DNA from: Lindgomyces ingoldianus
Lineage: Eukaryota > Ascomycota > Dothideomycetes > Pleosporales > Lindgomycetaceae
Assembly (NCBI RefSeq): GCF_010093535.1
Contig: NW_022985166.1
Span: 1,706,978-1,770,977, forward strand
Length of the DNA stretch: 64,000 bases
Direction of reading: 5' to 3'
In this document: positions 1 to 11,236 of the stretch, one piece after another
Layout of the letters: every line of letters begins with the position of its first letter
How positions within the stretch are numbered: position 1 is the stretch's first letter
Translations under genes and position numbers: made by a program
Notes under the pieces: generated by a model
Told to the model about the DNA's origin: nothing
Database searches by the model: none
What the model saw: the letters and a program-made list of their open reading frames with translations, nothing else

Positions 1-3000
1 CAAGCATGGACCGTTCGTTGATATTAGCGGACCCAATGATAGCCACTCTATCGTCGACAATCATACATTTAGCATGTATGTACAGCTGTTCTGTAACAAG
101 CGCTTTGGTCGGACCGATCGCACCCCAGGACCTCAAAGCGTAGAACTGGATGTAGTCTTCGGGCTCAATGCCCGCCGCACGTAAACGGCCGAAAATAGAG
201 GTTTCTCCACGACAGATGCTGCGGTACTGACATGTCATGATTAGACGTACGCTACTCCCATCTTGTTGGTCGACAGTATTTTGAAACCCGGGCATGAGAG
301 GGATGATGATGCATGCTCTCCAATCCTCGTGTTCTTTGTGAGCTCGCTTGATACGATCGACAATCGCGTCACCGATCTTATTCTCAATCTTGGTGCCCTC
401 GACTTCACAGCTGCTGATGAAGAACTGGTTCTCGATATACACGAAGTGCTCAGACGTGGAAATCATCTGGACATAGGCGTTGTGGATGCTGTGTTCCGTC
501 TTGCCCGGCGTACCGAGTGACCAAGCTGCTGCAGAACGGAGGATCTGGATCTCGCATGTTCCGTCGAGCCCAAGGGCTTCGATATCGGCTGGATTGAAGT
601 CTGGGGGGGGAAGAAGGAATGGCGTAGGTCGAGACGGTTTGCGTTGGCGGAGTAGGTAGTTCCATCGCTGAACGAAATGTCGGGTCAAGTCGCGAGCAGG
701 TTGGCCTACAATCTGCATGCCAATATCATGCCAGGGCATGCGGGGAACCTTGGTCCGGTCATACATCTCCTCGTATGGTTTGTCGAGATTGTAGAAATCT
801 TGAACCCGCGGATTGGAGTAATCTTTACCAGGCCAAAGTTGGCAATGGTCTGCATCCTTTGGAGCATCATTTAGCTCGAACCCAGTCAGCTTGTCGTCCA
901 CAACGGCATGCTGAGGCGTATCCCAACGACCAAAGCAAAGGTCAACACCTCCGCAAAAAGCGATGGTATGATCGATGATGCATATCTTCTCATGATGTGC
1001 CCAGAAAAAGGTGTTCTGTCTGATCTGGTTTGGAGATCGTTGCACAAAGACGTTGGGGTGAAGGTCTAGTAGGGAGAACTTGGAATATTCTGAGTCGATG
1101 GGAATGGCTGTGTTAATGTTGCGATACATGATGACGAAGACTTTGACACCCTCTTGCGCTTTACGCTGGAGAAGCCTGTCAAGTCTCCACTTCTGGCTGA
1201 TGGCGGCTGGTCTCCGCATATACAGCTCCGGACTCAGCCACCAATCGTGGATATAGATGACATCCCTTGCCATGCTAATCGCTCGAGAGACATTCCACAT
1301 GTAATCGCGTCCATCAACAAGCCACTGGGCGTAGATCCTCTTCCGGACAGGAGCAAAGCTGCCGAACCGTTGTGGGCTCCCCCATTGAGTGCTCTGCTTC
1401 ATAAACTTCACCGAGTCCTCGAATTGCTGCAACTGCCTTTCGTTCTTTGCCAGCAACTTCATCCTTCTTTCGGAATTGACCAGACGCAGCTGGTGGTGGT
1501 TCGGATGAGTTGCGGAAGTCTTTGCTTCGCTCGCAATGTCCTTGGCCTTCTTGTCCCTAAGTCGGAGCTTCTTTGACTCGATGGCGAAGTCGGAATCGAC
1601 AAGGAAAACGTCATAAACGTTCATTTCTTCGGGGGAGTCTACACAGACGACATAGCTATGTCGCACAAGAAACCATTTGGGTGAGTGGCGCTTGATTAAT
1701 GGCGATGGGGTCCATTTCTTCCGGTGGTCGACTCCCTTTGCAGATTGAATCATCATGTACCCTTCCTTGCCATGGTACCCACCTTCAGCAGCGAGCCTAA
1801 CTCCAAGCGCAGATAGTTCTAAGAACTTGCATAGTCGGTTGCTGTCGGGGCGGAAGATGAGATACGTGATTAGGGATGTGAGGTACTTCTCCAACTTCTT
1901 CCGCTGTCGCTCGGCGTGAGTTTGCTTGTTACTCAGCGGCGCCCCAATGGCCCCAGCAAAACTGCCCTGTCTTGCAGCAACCTGGCCAACTACGCCCCCT
2001 TGTTCCGGGCCCCCAATACTGGACTTTCTGCGACCAAGAACGAAGGACGACCGGCGGCGCTTGCCTTTGGAGGGTCGGTCTGTACCACTGGCCTCTGCAT
2101 CAGGTCCGCTAGCGTGAGGTCCTCCAGCGCCGTCTTCTTCCTCATCGTCCTCGTCTTCAAGGGCACCATAGCCGCGCAAGCCTCGCAAATAGGGTAGAGC
2201 ACTCTTGGGGAACCGTGGTAGTTTTGGGCGCTTGGGGTCCTCTGACCGGGAATTTAATGAAATGTACTTTTCTTGAGACTCCTGCAACTTGTACTTCAAA
2301 TGAAGATTTGCAAAGTCCCTCATTGAGCGATGGATGACCCATTTCATTCGCGTGAGGCCATTGCCATATTCAAGTTCTATTCGGAATACTGTATGGCGAT
2401 CGCCCCCTTTCTCGGGGGCTTTGTCGCTGTCGGAGACGGTAACCTTCAGTTGCTCTAATAGAATGGGAATGCGCTTGTGACCGTGCTCGTCACGTTGGAA
2501 CATGCTGGCAAGGAACAATGCAGCCGGCGCACCTGCCAGAAGCTCGGCCATGAGCTCTGCGGATTTTGCATGGTCGACCTGCCGTTCGGCTTTGCTCCGC
2601 TGACCAAGCATCTTGAGGCCCGCCTTGATCTTTTGCCACTTCTGCGCGCTCAGGCTAGACGTTCGGTCACTACGTATGCGCCATGGCGAGGGTTGTCCGT
2701 CTGCACCTGCGCTGCCAAATCCAGTCAATCTTCGCAAATTACTTGGCCGTCGATCCTCGGACCCTTCAGCGTCATGTCTCCGGAGCCCGCCATAGGACAA
2801 ACCTCGGGCACTGTGAAGGCCTCGTGTCCAAGCGCTTTCCTTGGCCAGCCTGTCACGTCCTTCGTCCTCGGAGACACCCTGCCTCTGGTTCTCTGGAATG
2901 TCGGACATCGTACCACGTCGGCGGACGCCAGGTCGGTGAACAGAAGTCGGAGTGCCATTGGGCGAATCGCGGGAGAAGAAGTGTGCAGGGTTGTGGTTCT

Positions 3001-3859
3001 TCGGCGTCGTGGGTGCAGTCTGGGTGCCCTGAGTGCCGTCATCGAACCAGCGCCGGCTCTTCCTTCTCCTTCGGGGCGGGCGCGAGGGGCCTTCGCCAGC
3101 ACTCTCTTCGGCATCGGCATCGGCCTCGCTGTCGTTCCCTCCACCGTAGTCGGGCTCACCCCGTTCCGACTCGGGGGACAGTGGGCCGCTTGCCGAGCCT
3201 TCGTGAATGGTAGGCGCTCCTCCCGCAAACGCACTCAGACTGCGTCCATGCCCCTGCAATGCAATTGGGGTTGCCAGCGCCCTCAGTTTAGTTATCAACG
3301 ACGAACCCTGTTTTTCTCTTTCCTTCCCCTTCCCCTCCCCTTCCGTCTCCCATGACTGATGTCGGGAGTGTGGGCCAGGGTCGAAGGTAGCAGACCGAGC
3401 AAACTGCACGCTTCGACGCCCTTTTGGTGCGTCCGACTCCTCTCCTTCCGCCGTAGCCCTCCGCGAAACCGGTGCTATGGAGTTCGACCCGATGGAGCCA
3501 TTGACTGCACCAGGGGATCGCGGTGGGATCTTCACTGACTGGTCGCTGGCTGCCACTGAGTTGACAGATCGAGGGTGAGTGGCCACAGGCGGGATGTTGA
3601 AGGGAAACTCGTTTGGCTCCTCCTCGGCTTTAGGCTCGCCTGTGGGAACCGTCTTCGTTATTATGGGGGGACCGTTGGAGGAGGATGCGGCAGACTGGCC
3701 GCTCGCCTCATCCACATTCTGGCCTAGTCGCAGGGGGGAGAGGATGCGTGCAGCATCCTTTGGTCTGTTGTTCGAGCCATCGACCTTTGCCATTGGGGAG
3801 GGGGGGGAAGGGCTGCTGGTCATGGGGGGGATGCTAGAATCTCGAGTTTCTGCCATCAT
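1..3859 (-). CDS. spo14: Phospholipase D, Spo14/PLD1 type (partial, C-terminus outside window)
   Basis: Hydrolyses phosphatidylcholine to phosphatidic acid and choline at membranes; family members act in vesicle traffic, sporulation and signalling. A single uninterrupted frame runs from ATG 3859 to position 1 (at least 1286 codons), so no intron is needed. About 440 N-terminal residues are Ser/Pro/Arg-rich and probably disordered. A PX-like domain follows (roughly residues 460-600, with LPRFPKSALP), then a PH-like region (around 690-760, KWFLVRHSYVVCVD). The first HKD motif is HHEKICIIDH near residue 953 and the second is HAKCMIVDD near 1261, followed by GSANINERSM. Both catalytic HxKxxxxD motifs are intact. 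Fungal Spo14 proteins are usually longer, so several hundred C-terminal residues lie beyond the left edge. ATG 3856 immediately follows and is an equally possible start. Confidence 0.95.
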   Translation of the reverse strand, partial: MMAETRDSSIPPMTSSPSPPSPMAKVDGSNNRPKDAARILSPLRLGQNVDEASGQSAASSSNGPPIITKTVPTGEPKAEEEPNEFPFNIPPVATHPRSVNSVAASDQSVKIPPRSPGAVNGSIGSNSIAPVSRRATAEGEESDAPKGRRSVQFARSATFDPGPHSRHQSWETEGEGKGKEREKQGSSLITKLRALATPIALQGHGRSLSAFAGGAPTIHEGSASGPLSPESERGEPDYGGGNDSEADADAEESAGEGPSRPPRRRRKSRRWFDDGTQGTQTAPTTPKNHNPAHFFSRDSPNGTPTSVHRPGVRRRGTMSDIPENQRQGVSEDEGRDRLAKESAWTRGLHSARGLSYGGLRRHDAEGSEDRRPSNLRRLTGFGSAGADGQPSPWRIRSDRTSSLSAQKWQKIKAGLKMLGQRSKAERQVDHAKSAELMAELLAGAPAALFLASMFQRDEHGHKRIPILLEQLKVTVSDSDKAPEKGGDRHTVFRIELEYGNGLTRMKWVIHRSMRDFANLHLKYKLQESQEKYISLNSRSEDPKRPKLPRFPKSALPYLRGLRGYGALEDEDDEEEDGAGGPHASGPDAEASGTDRPSKGKRRRSSFVLGRRKSSIGGPEQGGVVGQVAARQGSFAGAIGAPLSNKQTHAERQRKKLEKYLTSLITYLIFRPDSNRLCKFLELSALGVRLAAEGGYHGKEGYMMIQSAKGVDHRKKWTPSPLIKRHSPKWFLVRHSYVVCVDSPEEMNVYDVFLVDSDFAIESKKLRLRDKKAKDIASEAKTSATHPNHHQLRLVNSERRMKLLAKNERQLQQFEDSVKFMKQSTQWGSPQRFGSFAPVRKRIYAQWLVDGRDYMWNVSRAISMARDVIYIHDWWLSPELYMRRPAAISQKWRLDRLLQRKAQEGVKVFVIMYRNINTAIPIDSEYSKFSLLDLHPNVFVQRSPNQIRQNTFFWAHHEKICIIDHTIAFCGGVDLCFGRWDTPQHAVVDDKLTGFELNDAPKDADHCQLWPGKDYSNPRVQDFYNLDKPYEEMYDRTKVPRMPWHDIGMQIVGQPARDLTRHFVQRWNYLLRQRKPSRPTPFLLPPPDFNPADIEALGLDGTCEIQILRSAAAWSLGTPGKTEHSIHNAYVQMISTSEHFVYIENQFFISSCEVEGTKIENKIGDAIVDRIKRAHKEHEDWRACIIIPLMPGFQNTVDQQDGSSVRLIMTCQYRSICRGETSIFGRLRAAGIEPEDYIQFYALRSWGAIGPTKALVTEQLYIHAKCMIVDDRVAIIGSANINERSML

Positions 3860-4852
3860 GGCAGCGTGGAGGGTCTGTGCAACGTGCTGTGGTGAGACAG
3901 AGCTTTATTAGAGCAGAGGATGTAGGATGTGTGGGCGTCTACTGATAAGGCTAGAGGCGGGTGTGAGCCCGGCGTGGTGCAGCGCCTTGGTACTCGTATG
4001 TGCGGTCATTCAAACATTGTCGGGATGGCTGTAAGTGGAGGCGCAGTCCACTGGAGGGCAACAAGAAGCACTTCAAGAAATGAACAAAGAAGGAAGGGCA
4101 CGGAAGGATATGCAGGCATCACACAAGACTGCAAGAAGGGTTTGGACGTGACCGTGGCGGTTGTGGTGGAGATGGCGGTGATGTGTTATGAGTGCTGGGG
4201 TGCTGCTGGGGCGGTCTTCATCATCAGCAGCCAAGGTTCGCAGTAATCTCCCGCATCCCTGTTTCGCGGAAAGCGAACAACGTGACCCCCCACTGTTCGC
4301 TTCTTTTCCGGCCGCTGCATCACGAAGCCCCTGTTTGATCTTCCCCTTCGAATTATCTCCACGACTTGGCCGGCCGAACGTGTGGTTGGTGGGGGGAAAG
4401 CAGATCTGGAAACAGGTCGTCAGTGAGCTGAAAACAGCGCTATGTGGCTACGTCTCTGCCACACTCTCAGTTTACACAACTGGACGAACAGGAAGCCACA
4501 GATTTCTAAGACTCCTATTTCTATTCACTCCCAAATGTTTTTTTTCTTCTCATCTCGTCTGAACACCGGCCCTTACATCGAGGTTTGAACGTTTCTTCCG
4601 TCCCATCTCACTTCGCAATACGCACAGTATAATTAAGTTATCGGAGAACAAGGCCATGTTCCACAATTCGTCGTTTCTGCCGTTTTCGGAACCTCGGTCA
4701 AACTGGGGGTCCCCTCACCACCACAAAATCATCTCAACTTGATACATACATTACTGACCTCGCGCCTCCGACTAACCTCAGCGTCCCGCTCTTGCCTTCA
4801 ATTGGCCCCTCCAACTCCCAATTCACATCGAAAATAGCACCCCCACCCTGCA
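3860..4852. other. Divergent intergenic region, PLD / alpha-beta hydrolase
   Basis: About 1 kb of non-coding sequence between two divergently transcribed genes, so both promoters should lie here. Pyrimidine-rich stretches occur at about 4505-4560 and before the hydrolase start. Short open frames on the plus strand have no recognisable protein character. No repeat or RNA gene seen. Confidence 0.6.
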
Positions 4853-5953
4853 ATGGCAGCAACGCCAAATCCCCTTCACGACACCCATGGCCCCTCCGAC
4901 CCCGCCATCAGTACTCAAACCCACACAATCGCCGGCATCCTGACCACCGTCCATGGCCTCTCCGAACTTCCTCCCTCAACGGCTTCCGTCGCCTGTCTCT
5001 GGCTGCTCCACCCGCGCCTCCAATCCAAAGAGGCCATGGCGCCCATCGCTGCACATATGATCCTCGCCTGGAACACGCACATACAAACCGGGAAAGCAGG
5101 CGCGCACCCCAAAGGTCTAATAGCAGTCAGTTTCGACCAGCGCAACCACGGCTCCCGCTTGGTCGACCCTCTGCACAACGAAGCCTGGCGCCAAGGCAAT
5201 CCGCGACACGCGCAGGACATGTTCTCGTGCTACCATGGCACCGCAACCGACACCTCACACCTCATAAACCACCTCGAATCTTACATCTTCCACACGCCTT
5301 CCTCTCCTAAAATCACCCAACACTTAGTTCTCGGTATTTCATTAGGGGGCCATGCAGCCTGGCACTGCATACTCTCCGACCCCCGCATCACCGCCGCCGT
5401 CGTCGGCATCGGGTGTCCAGACTACACGCGTCTAATGGCCGATCGCGCACGACTAAGCAAGCTAGATACGTACACCTCCTCCTCACCCCCCGGTTCCTCC
5501 TTCCTAGGTTCCGCAGACTTCCCCCCCGCCCTGATATCTGCAATCGCGGCATACGATCCCGCGGGTTTCCTCCTGCCAAACTCCCTCTCGCCCTCCCTCT
5601 CGCCCTCCCTATCCCCATCCCACACTCTTTACCCCACTCCTGAAAAGGCGAAACTCGATCGCTTCAAGACCCTGCTCCATGACCGGCTTCACGGAAAGTC
5701 TATACTTAATTTATCAGGGAAGGAAGATAAGCTGGTTCCGTATGCAGCCGGGGAACCGTTTTTACGCATTTTCAAGAATGCGGTCGAGGAGGATAAGAGT
5801 TTGGGAATACGGTTTGAGGATGTGATGTTTGAGGGTGTGGGGCATGCGTTTCCGAGGGGGATGGCCGATAGGGCTGTGCAGTGGGTCTGCGATTTATTGG
5901 CTAGGCCGGATGAGGGAGTGGGAGGGGGTGGGGTGGTTACTAGTAAGATATAG
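4853..5953 (+). CDS. Alpha/beta hydrolase-fold protein
   Basis: Intronless 366-residue protein with an alpha/beta-hydrolase catalytic layout. The nucleophile elbow is GISLGG with Ser163. A plausible acid is Asp292 in SGKEDKLVP and the histidine is His331 in GVGHAFP. An earlier segment, VSFDQRNHGSRL, resembles the oxyanion-loop strand of serine hydrolases. No signal peptide or membrane segment is evident, so it is probably cytosolic. Substrate cannot be inferred; esterase or peptidase activity are both possible. A short in-frame sequence repeat encodes LSPSLSPSLSPS around residues 244-255, in the linker before the acid residue, which suggests a length-variable loop. It is divergent to the phospholipase D gene and convergent with the SAP-motif gene. 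Confidence 0.85.
   Translation: MAATPNPLHDTHGPSDPAISTQTHTIAGILTTVHGLSELPPSTASVACLWLLHPRLQSKEAMAPIAAHMILAWNTHIQTGKAGAHPKGLIAVSFDQRNHGSRLVDPLHNEAWRQGNPRHAQDMFSCYHGTATDTSHLINHLESYIFHTPSSPKITQHLVLGISLGGHAAWHCILSDPRITAAVVGIGCPDYTRLMADRARLSKLDTYTSSSPPGSSFLGSADFPPALISAIAAYDPAGFLLPNSLSPSLSPSLSPSHTLYPTPEKAKLDRFKTLLHDRLHGKSILNLSGKEDKLVPYAAGEPFLRIFKNAVEEDKSLGIRFEDVMFEGVGHAFPRGMADRAVQWVCDLLARPDEGVGGGGVVTSKI
5583..5622 (+). repeat. Coding short tandem repeat (ctcgccctccct)n
   Basis: About three imperfect copies of a 12-nt unit (ctcgccctccct and variants) inside the alpha/beta hydrolase gene. They encode repeated Leu-Ser-Pro-Ser. The unit is in frame, so gain or loss of copies would keep the protein open. 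Confidence 0.7.
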
Positions 5954-6403
5954 AAGCCTGATGGGAGTGAAAACGACTTGTATACGGATCAAATTCTTCT
6001 TGTCACAATCTGCGATAATCGTGGAGTATTTGGGATGTCCTAAAACCAGACTGGGACCAAACCTGGGCCAAATAGCTGGGGCCGTGCTAAAGTTAAATGG
6101 CCTAAGCCAAAGCCGAAGACTCGCGTGTCACTTTGCCATCCACTCTCATCCATTCCACACCCAAAGTATGAAACGCCAGCGCCAGATAGGTATGCAATTC
6201 ATGCCATCCCATACCGTCTCATGACGCAGAAATCCATCTCCCATCCATCCACCCATAACCTAGGAGCATATACGCCCTTTTCAAGATGAACACGACCGTC
6301 TGTACACCACGCAGAAATCATACCCACATACCTCCTTTCACCCCATTTCCTGCCCATCCGAATCTCCCCTCCCCCCTCCCCATCCATCAATTCCCTCATA
6401 CCC
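5954..6403. other. Convergent intergenic region
   Basis: 450 bp between the stop codons of two convergent genes. It must hold both 3' ends. A C/T-rich stretch lies at 6330-6410. No gene seen. Confidence 0.55.
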
Positions 6404-9400
6404 TCAACCATCCTCACCCCTCACATCCTGCTTCCTCTCCAAACTCGACCTTAACGCCCATTTCCTCACCGGAACTCCGCTACCATCCCCTCCCCTCCTC
6501 TCCGTTCCCTTGCGTTTCTCAGGAATAACAACTTTCACTCCTATTCTAGCACTAGCGCCACCTAAAGCACCGGTCCTAAGGGCTTGAGACACAGGATGCC
6601 GGGCCTTAGCCTCCGACCTTGTAGTGCGTTTCCCGTAACTCGTTTCCGCTGGATGCCGATCCTTCGAATTCACGCTTCCTCCTACAGGAGAAGAAGAGGA
6701 GGGGATGGATAGAGCACCGCTGGTATCCAGATCTTGAAGTACAGTACCACCCGCAGCGCCGTCGTTGACGACATTCATCTTAGACTCCTACTTCATGTCA
6801 GTACTAGTATCACCTTAAGTCCTGGAATCAGCGGAAGGGGAACTGACTTCCTGGGCGGAGGGGGAGGTATCCAGGTCCTGGCCTTTAGCCTTGTCTTTGG
6901 CACTTTCCCCCTTGGGCTTCCCCACCTTCCTGCTTTTGCCACTCCTGGAAGCCGTAGCATCATTTTCAGCCTTACTAGTATGACCGCTGCGAATAGTTCG
7001 ACTCCCACTTTTCTTCCTCCTCTTACACGCCCTGACATCGCTCTCCCATCCCTCGTCACTCCCATCCTCACCTGGCTTGAAGTCTTTATCATGTTTACGA
7101 TTGCTAGAAGGGTTCTTGGGTGTAAGCGGGCGTTTGCCTTTGATCTTGCTGTAGGTCTTGGGTTTGGTCGCTGAGGTTGACGTTGGGAATGATATTGGGG
7201 CTGGGGCTGGGGTTGATGAAGGGATGTGGTATTGTTGTTGTTTGGGGGGTGGCGATGAAGGGGGCAGGATCGCAGCGGTTGTAGTTGCGATTTTAGGACC
7301 GGAGGTGGGAGTTGCAGGTTCAGACATATCTCCTTCCGCATCGCTCTTAGCATTTCTATCTCCACCTGCATGAAACCCTCCCATGCTCTCCTCCAGCTTC
7401 CCATTTCCCTCTCTGCTCACCATGACTTTCGACGGCGTATCCAAGGCAGCCTCCACATTTCCCTCCCCCTGTACATCCGCGAATTTCACCGTCTTTGTCG
7501 GGGTTTCAGGCATCCGGGGTTGGGGAGAACTTACCAACGCATCGTGTAGCTTACCATTAAATGAAGTTGATTGTCCAGCGACCGTTTCAGAGGTGTCATT
7601 GCTGTACGAGGAGTGAGCGATACTTGAACCTGAAGGAAAGCTGGCTCGAGGAATATGGATTTTTTGGTCGGCGAGATCTCGGGAAAGGATACGAGAAATG
7701 GCTTTTGTGAAAAAGCCAGAGGTTGTGACGATGTCTGTTGGCCATTGGAGATCTGGGAGAAGTGGTGCAAGTCCTTCAGGGCGGCTCTGGGCATCTGGAA
7801 TGCTCGCTTTTGCTTCTGTCTCGACGGTAGCTTTTTTGCTTTGCTCGTCATTTACTATCAATTTTTGTTGGAGTTCACCTGAGTCATAGGCAAGGTCTGA
7901 TCCGTTTTCTACAGTGGCTGCTTGAATTGGAAGATCTTCGACAGTCTTATTGTCTGACGCATCTGCATCATGTAACTTGGCGGCGGGCTTGCAGCAGTTA
8001 TGGTCACCTGCTTGTACATCTGGCTGAGGCTTCATCCTACTAGACGATGCACCCTGAGGATTTTCCGTGAACTTGTCTGTCGGGTTTTTCGTAGGCTTTT
8101 CCATAGGCTTTTCCATGTCGACATCCGCAGGCACCTCGCCACCTTCGACTGAAGTCACCATATCCATTCCCACTCCATTATCTTCTCGACCACTCTCTTC
8201 TACTTCACCTTCTTCATCCCCCCTTTCTAGCCCCTCCCTATCAACCTCAACTTCCCCCTCCAATTTCAACCTCCCCACACTCTCCAAATGCTCCTTGGCC
8301 CTCTTCACATCCCCATTCACTAAAGTCTTGATCATCTGTGCTGTAGCGATCGCTGTATTTCCGTTGAATCCGCGCTGCGAAACCAGCGTGATGATGACTG
8401 GTCTATCCACTTCTGTGTAGTCTCGAGAACAGGCTTCGTCGTGTTCTTGGAGCTTCTTGATAAGAGCGGATTTGCTTTCGACGGGAGCAAAATGGAGGCC
8501 ACGATCCTTGACGAATGAGCTGAGAGAGGGGGAGGAAAGGTGGGAGTAGGAGATGGGGACCCAGCCGATTACTGTATCTGCGGTAGGGTTAGGACTAAGG
8601 GTGGGAGAAAAACCAGCGCTGGTCTTCTGAGCAGCAGGTGCGGACGGAGTCTCGTCGTGCGACTGCGTCCCAGGGCTGAGTTTAAGCACCAAATGCTGAT
8701 GCTTAGCCGTAGACGGTGTTGCGTTTGCATTTGCTAGTTCAGGGTACCCTCGACCATGCACTTGATCGTCTGCCTGCAATCTCTGGATATAGTCGGTTCT
8801 TCTGTCAGTTGGTTTTCGAAGGATACTGCGTTGCTTCATAAGCCCCTTTAATTTGTCACTTGAGTGTTGAGAGTAATGGATAGGCTTCAACCCTTCCCGG
8901 ATGCTAGCAGGCGTCTCCATCACAGCCGCACTCGTGGTTGCAGACGGCGTCATCTCCATCTCTGCTGGCTCAACAGAGCCTACAGATATACGCGCATCAG
9001 TAGCCAATGCTATCATTTCCTTTGGTTCCGTAGACGCGCAATCCGATTCAAGCAACTTCCGCCTATGATCCTTGTTATTATCACAGGCTCTTCGTGAAAT
9101 CCCACGCTCTTTCATAAACTCCCGTAGTTTATTCCTGCTGTATTGCGAATAATTTGCCTCTGACGGCAGGGAAGTTGCACGAGGGATAGAAGCCTGTGGA
9201 ATAGTGGGATGGGTTTCGAGGACTTCGGGAGTTGGAGTTGGAGTTGGAATTGGATTGGGGGCTTCTGTAGGCGTGCACGTGGCCGTTTTGTTATGTGCTC
9301 TAGGATTCTGGCTCTTTTCTGTTGGGGTAATCACTGAGATGCCCTGCGCGTGGATGGGGAAAGGGATGTTTGCTTTGGTGGGGTAATGAATTGTTGGAGT

Positions 9401-10729
9401 GCGTATAGGGATGGAGGTTGTGTGGAAGACGTCTGAGATGGAGACTTTTGTGCACTTTGGAGTCTCGTTTAAGTTCATTTGCTGGGAGCTTGGACTATCT
9501 TCTGCTGCTGGAACAGTGGTTATTTCTTGATCGGGTTCTAGTTTATCCTGCTCCAGAGCCAACGTGTGTTCCGACGCCCCCGCCGCGGCCTTTGAATGCG
9601 ATATGAGATCGTCGCCATAGTGAATTTCTGAGCTAGTGATGTCCTTGCCCAGCTCCGGTTGAGGTGACTCTTCAGGAGATCTTGTTTTCAGTGCTCCCAT
9701 CAGAGCTAGGAGCTCCTCACTATTGATACGCCGGAGGCCGTCTGAAGCCTTAATACTGAGACTCTGGATATCTTGAGATTCTGGAATAGCCTTTCCAAGG
9801 TCATTGATATTTTTAGGCAAGACCAGCGGTGCCGTATCGATATCCATAGGTGTGAAAGTCTCATCCGATTCACCCTCTTTCATGTGTGTGACCTTAGCAC
9901 GGTGTGCAGGTTTGGTGATACGAGCAACAGTGGAGAAGTCCTGGTCCGCGATTTCTGTGATGTTTGTAGGTCGGGGTAGATAGGTGATATTAGAAGCATT
10001 CCCATTACCAAGATCGTCCGCAGTCACCGTCCAATTTCCGGTAAGCCTAGTAGCATAAGGTGAAGGAACTGCGTATGGGTCCTTGGATACAACTTCTAGG
10101 ACATCACCCATTGTATCTTGTAGGTAATCCGAGCATGAGTGTACTGTTTCCTTGGCTGAAGCATCAGTATCTTGCAGTCCGACGTTGAGGGTGTGGGTGT
10201 TTGCTTCCTTCGTTAGTAAAAAATTGTGGGTATAGTAGGGTACCTTTCGAATTTCTTGCGAGAGGGTACCAGTTGAGATCTCTTCGGGCGTTGTGACCGT
10301 TTCATGTGTTGTGGCTTTGTTGTCCGTCTGGATTTCCTTGCTCGCTTCTCTCCGACTAGGACGATGAGATGGATCAATGCCAGATTGTGCAACAACTTTG
10401 AGCTGCTCAGCAGTATGCACCTCTTCTATCTCAGCTCCGACTGCGTATTTCACCCGATCGTTTGCCAATTGAGCAGAGTTACTCTCGCCACCCACGCCTA
10501 CGTCTTCTTTATATGCAAAACCCGCCGTCACGATGTCAGGTACATCCACTTGCTCGATACCGATCTTAGGAACCGGCCCCGCAAAGCTATCTTCGGGATT
10601 TTTTTGAGTTTCACCTGAAAATGAGACATCGTTGCTTTTAGCAAGTTCGTCCCAGTTGAAATCGTTAATGATCTGGACACCCTCCTCCCAAGCCAGTTCC
10701 GGGAAGTCGTAAGGATCGAGACACTCCAT
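6404..10729 (-). CDS. Large disordered protein with three SAP-like motifs
   Basis: Two exons, 10729-6848 and 6787-6404, give 1421 residues. The 60-nt intron (6847-6788) has donor GTCAGT, branch TACTGAC and acceptor TAG, and joins the frames in phase 0. Most of the protein is low-complexity, acidic or Ser/Thr/Pro-rich, with Lys/Arg-rich stretches near the C-terminus (KIKGKRPLTPK, RACKRRKKSG) that look like nuclear localisation signals. Three spaced segments near residues 527, 618 and 726 share the pattern YSxxSxxxLxxFxKxRG followed 15-20 residues later by KxxLIxxL. This resembles the helix-turn-helix SAP DNA/RNA-binding motif. I infer a nuclear chromatin- or nucleic-acid-associated protein of unknown role. 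Upstream, a CTAAC branch and AAG acceptor at about 10785-10755 suggest a 5' intron, so the true start could be further upstream. Confidence 0.75.
6788..6847 (-). other. Intron of the SAP-motif gene
   Basis: Donor GTCAGT at 6847, branch TACTGAC, acceptor TAG ending at 6788. Removing it joins ...SAQE to ESKMNVV in phase 0. Without removal, exon 1 stops at 6815. Confidence 0.7.
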
Positions 10730-11216
10730 GGCGTTCCGTGGAGGCTTGGAGGATAGCGTAACGGTTAGTTTGGAGATAAGATGTGAGGAGGGGTGATAGA
10801 TGGGATCGTTGGCGTGGAGTGTCGGGGAGGTTGCACGAGGTCTCGTTGTGAGTAAACAAACATTGGCTCAAGTAATGGTAGGTACCTGTGGGAAAGGTTG
10901 AAAACATAAGAGCCTGCGCATGGTCAAGGTGAAAGTGATCCGCTAATGTGTTTATGTGTTGAAAGGATACGCCAGGGTCGGAATAACCGCGGCAATGTAG
11001 GAGCTTGATAACTTCGTCTCTGCGAAAAGCTTCAGCCAGGGGTATATATATACTCAAATAATTCCAAAATCTTCACCAAGTCAAGGGTAACACAACCCGG
11101 CCCGTTCATGATTATAGCAATGAATCCAGTGACGCTTAGAATTCCCATATAATTTCTATCATGGAGGGTAATGTGAGATCGTGCACATTGACACTAATTC
11201 GGGCCGTGGTTTGGGT

Positions 11217-11236
11217 TTCTCTCTCTCTCTCTCTTT
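11217..11236 (+). repeat. (CT)n microsatellite
   Basis: About eight consecutive CT dinucleotides followed by an AT-rich run, in non-coding DNA. Confidence 0.8.

Noticed and set aside
2477..3355. Long plus-strand frames over the phospholipase D gene
   Set aside because: They lie antisense to a clear conserved coding frame and have no domain of their own.
4188..4562. 124-codon frame upstream of the alpha/beta hydrolase
   Set aside because: Low-complexity composition in promoter DNA, no recognisable motif.
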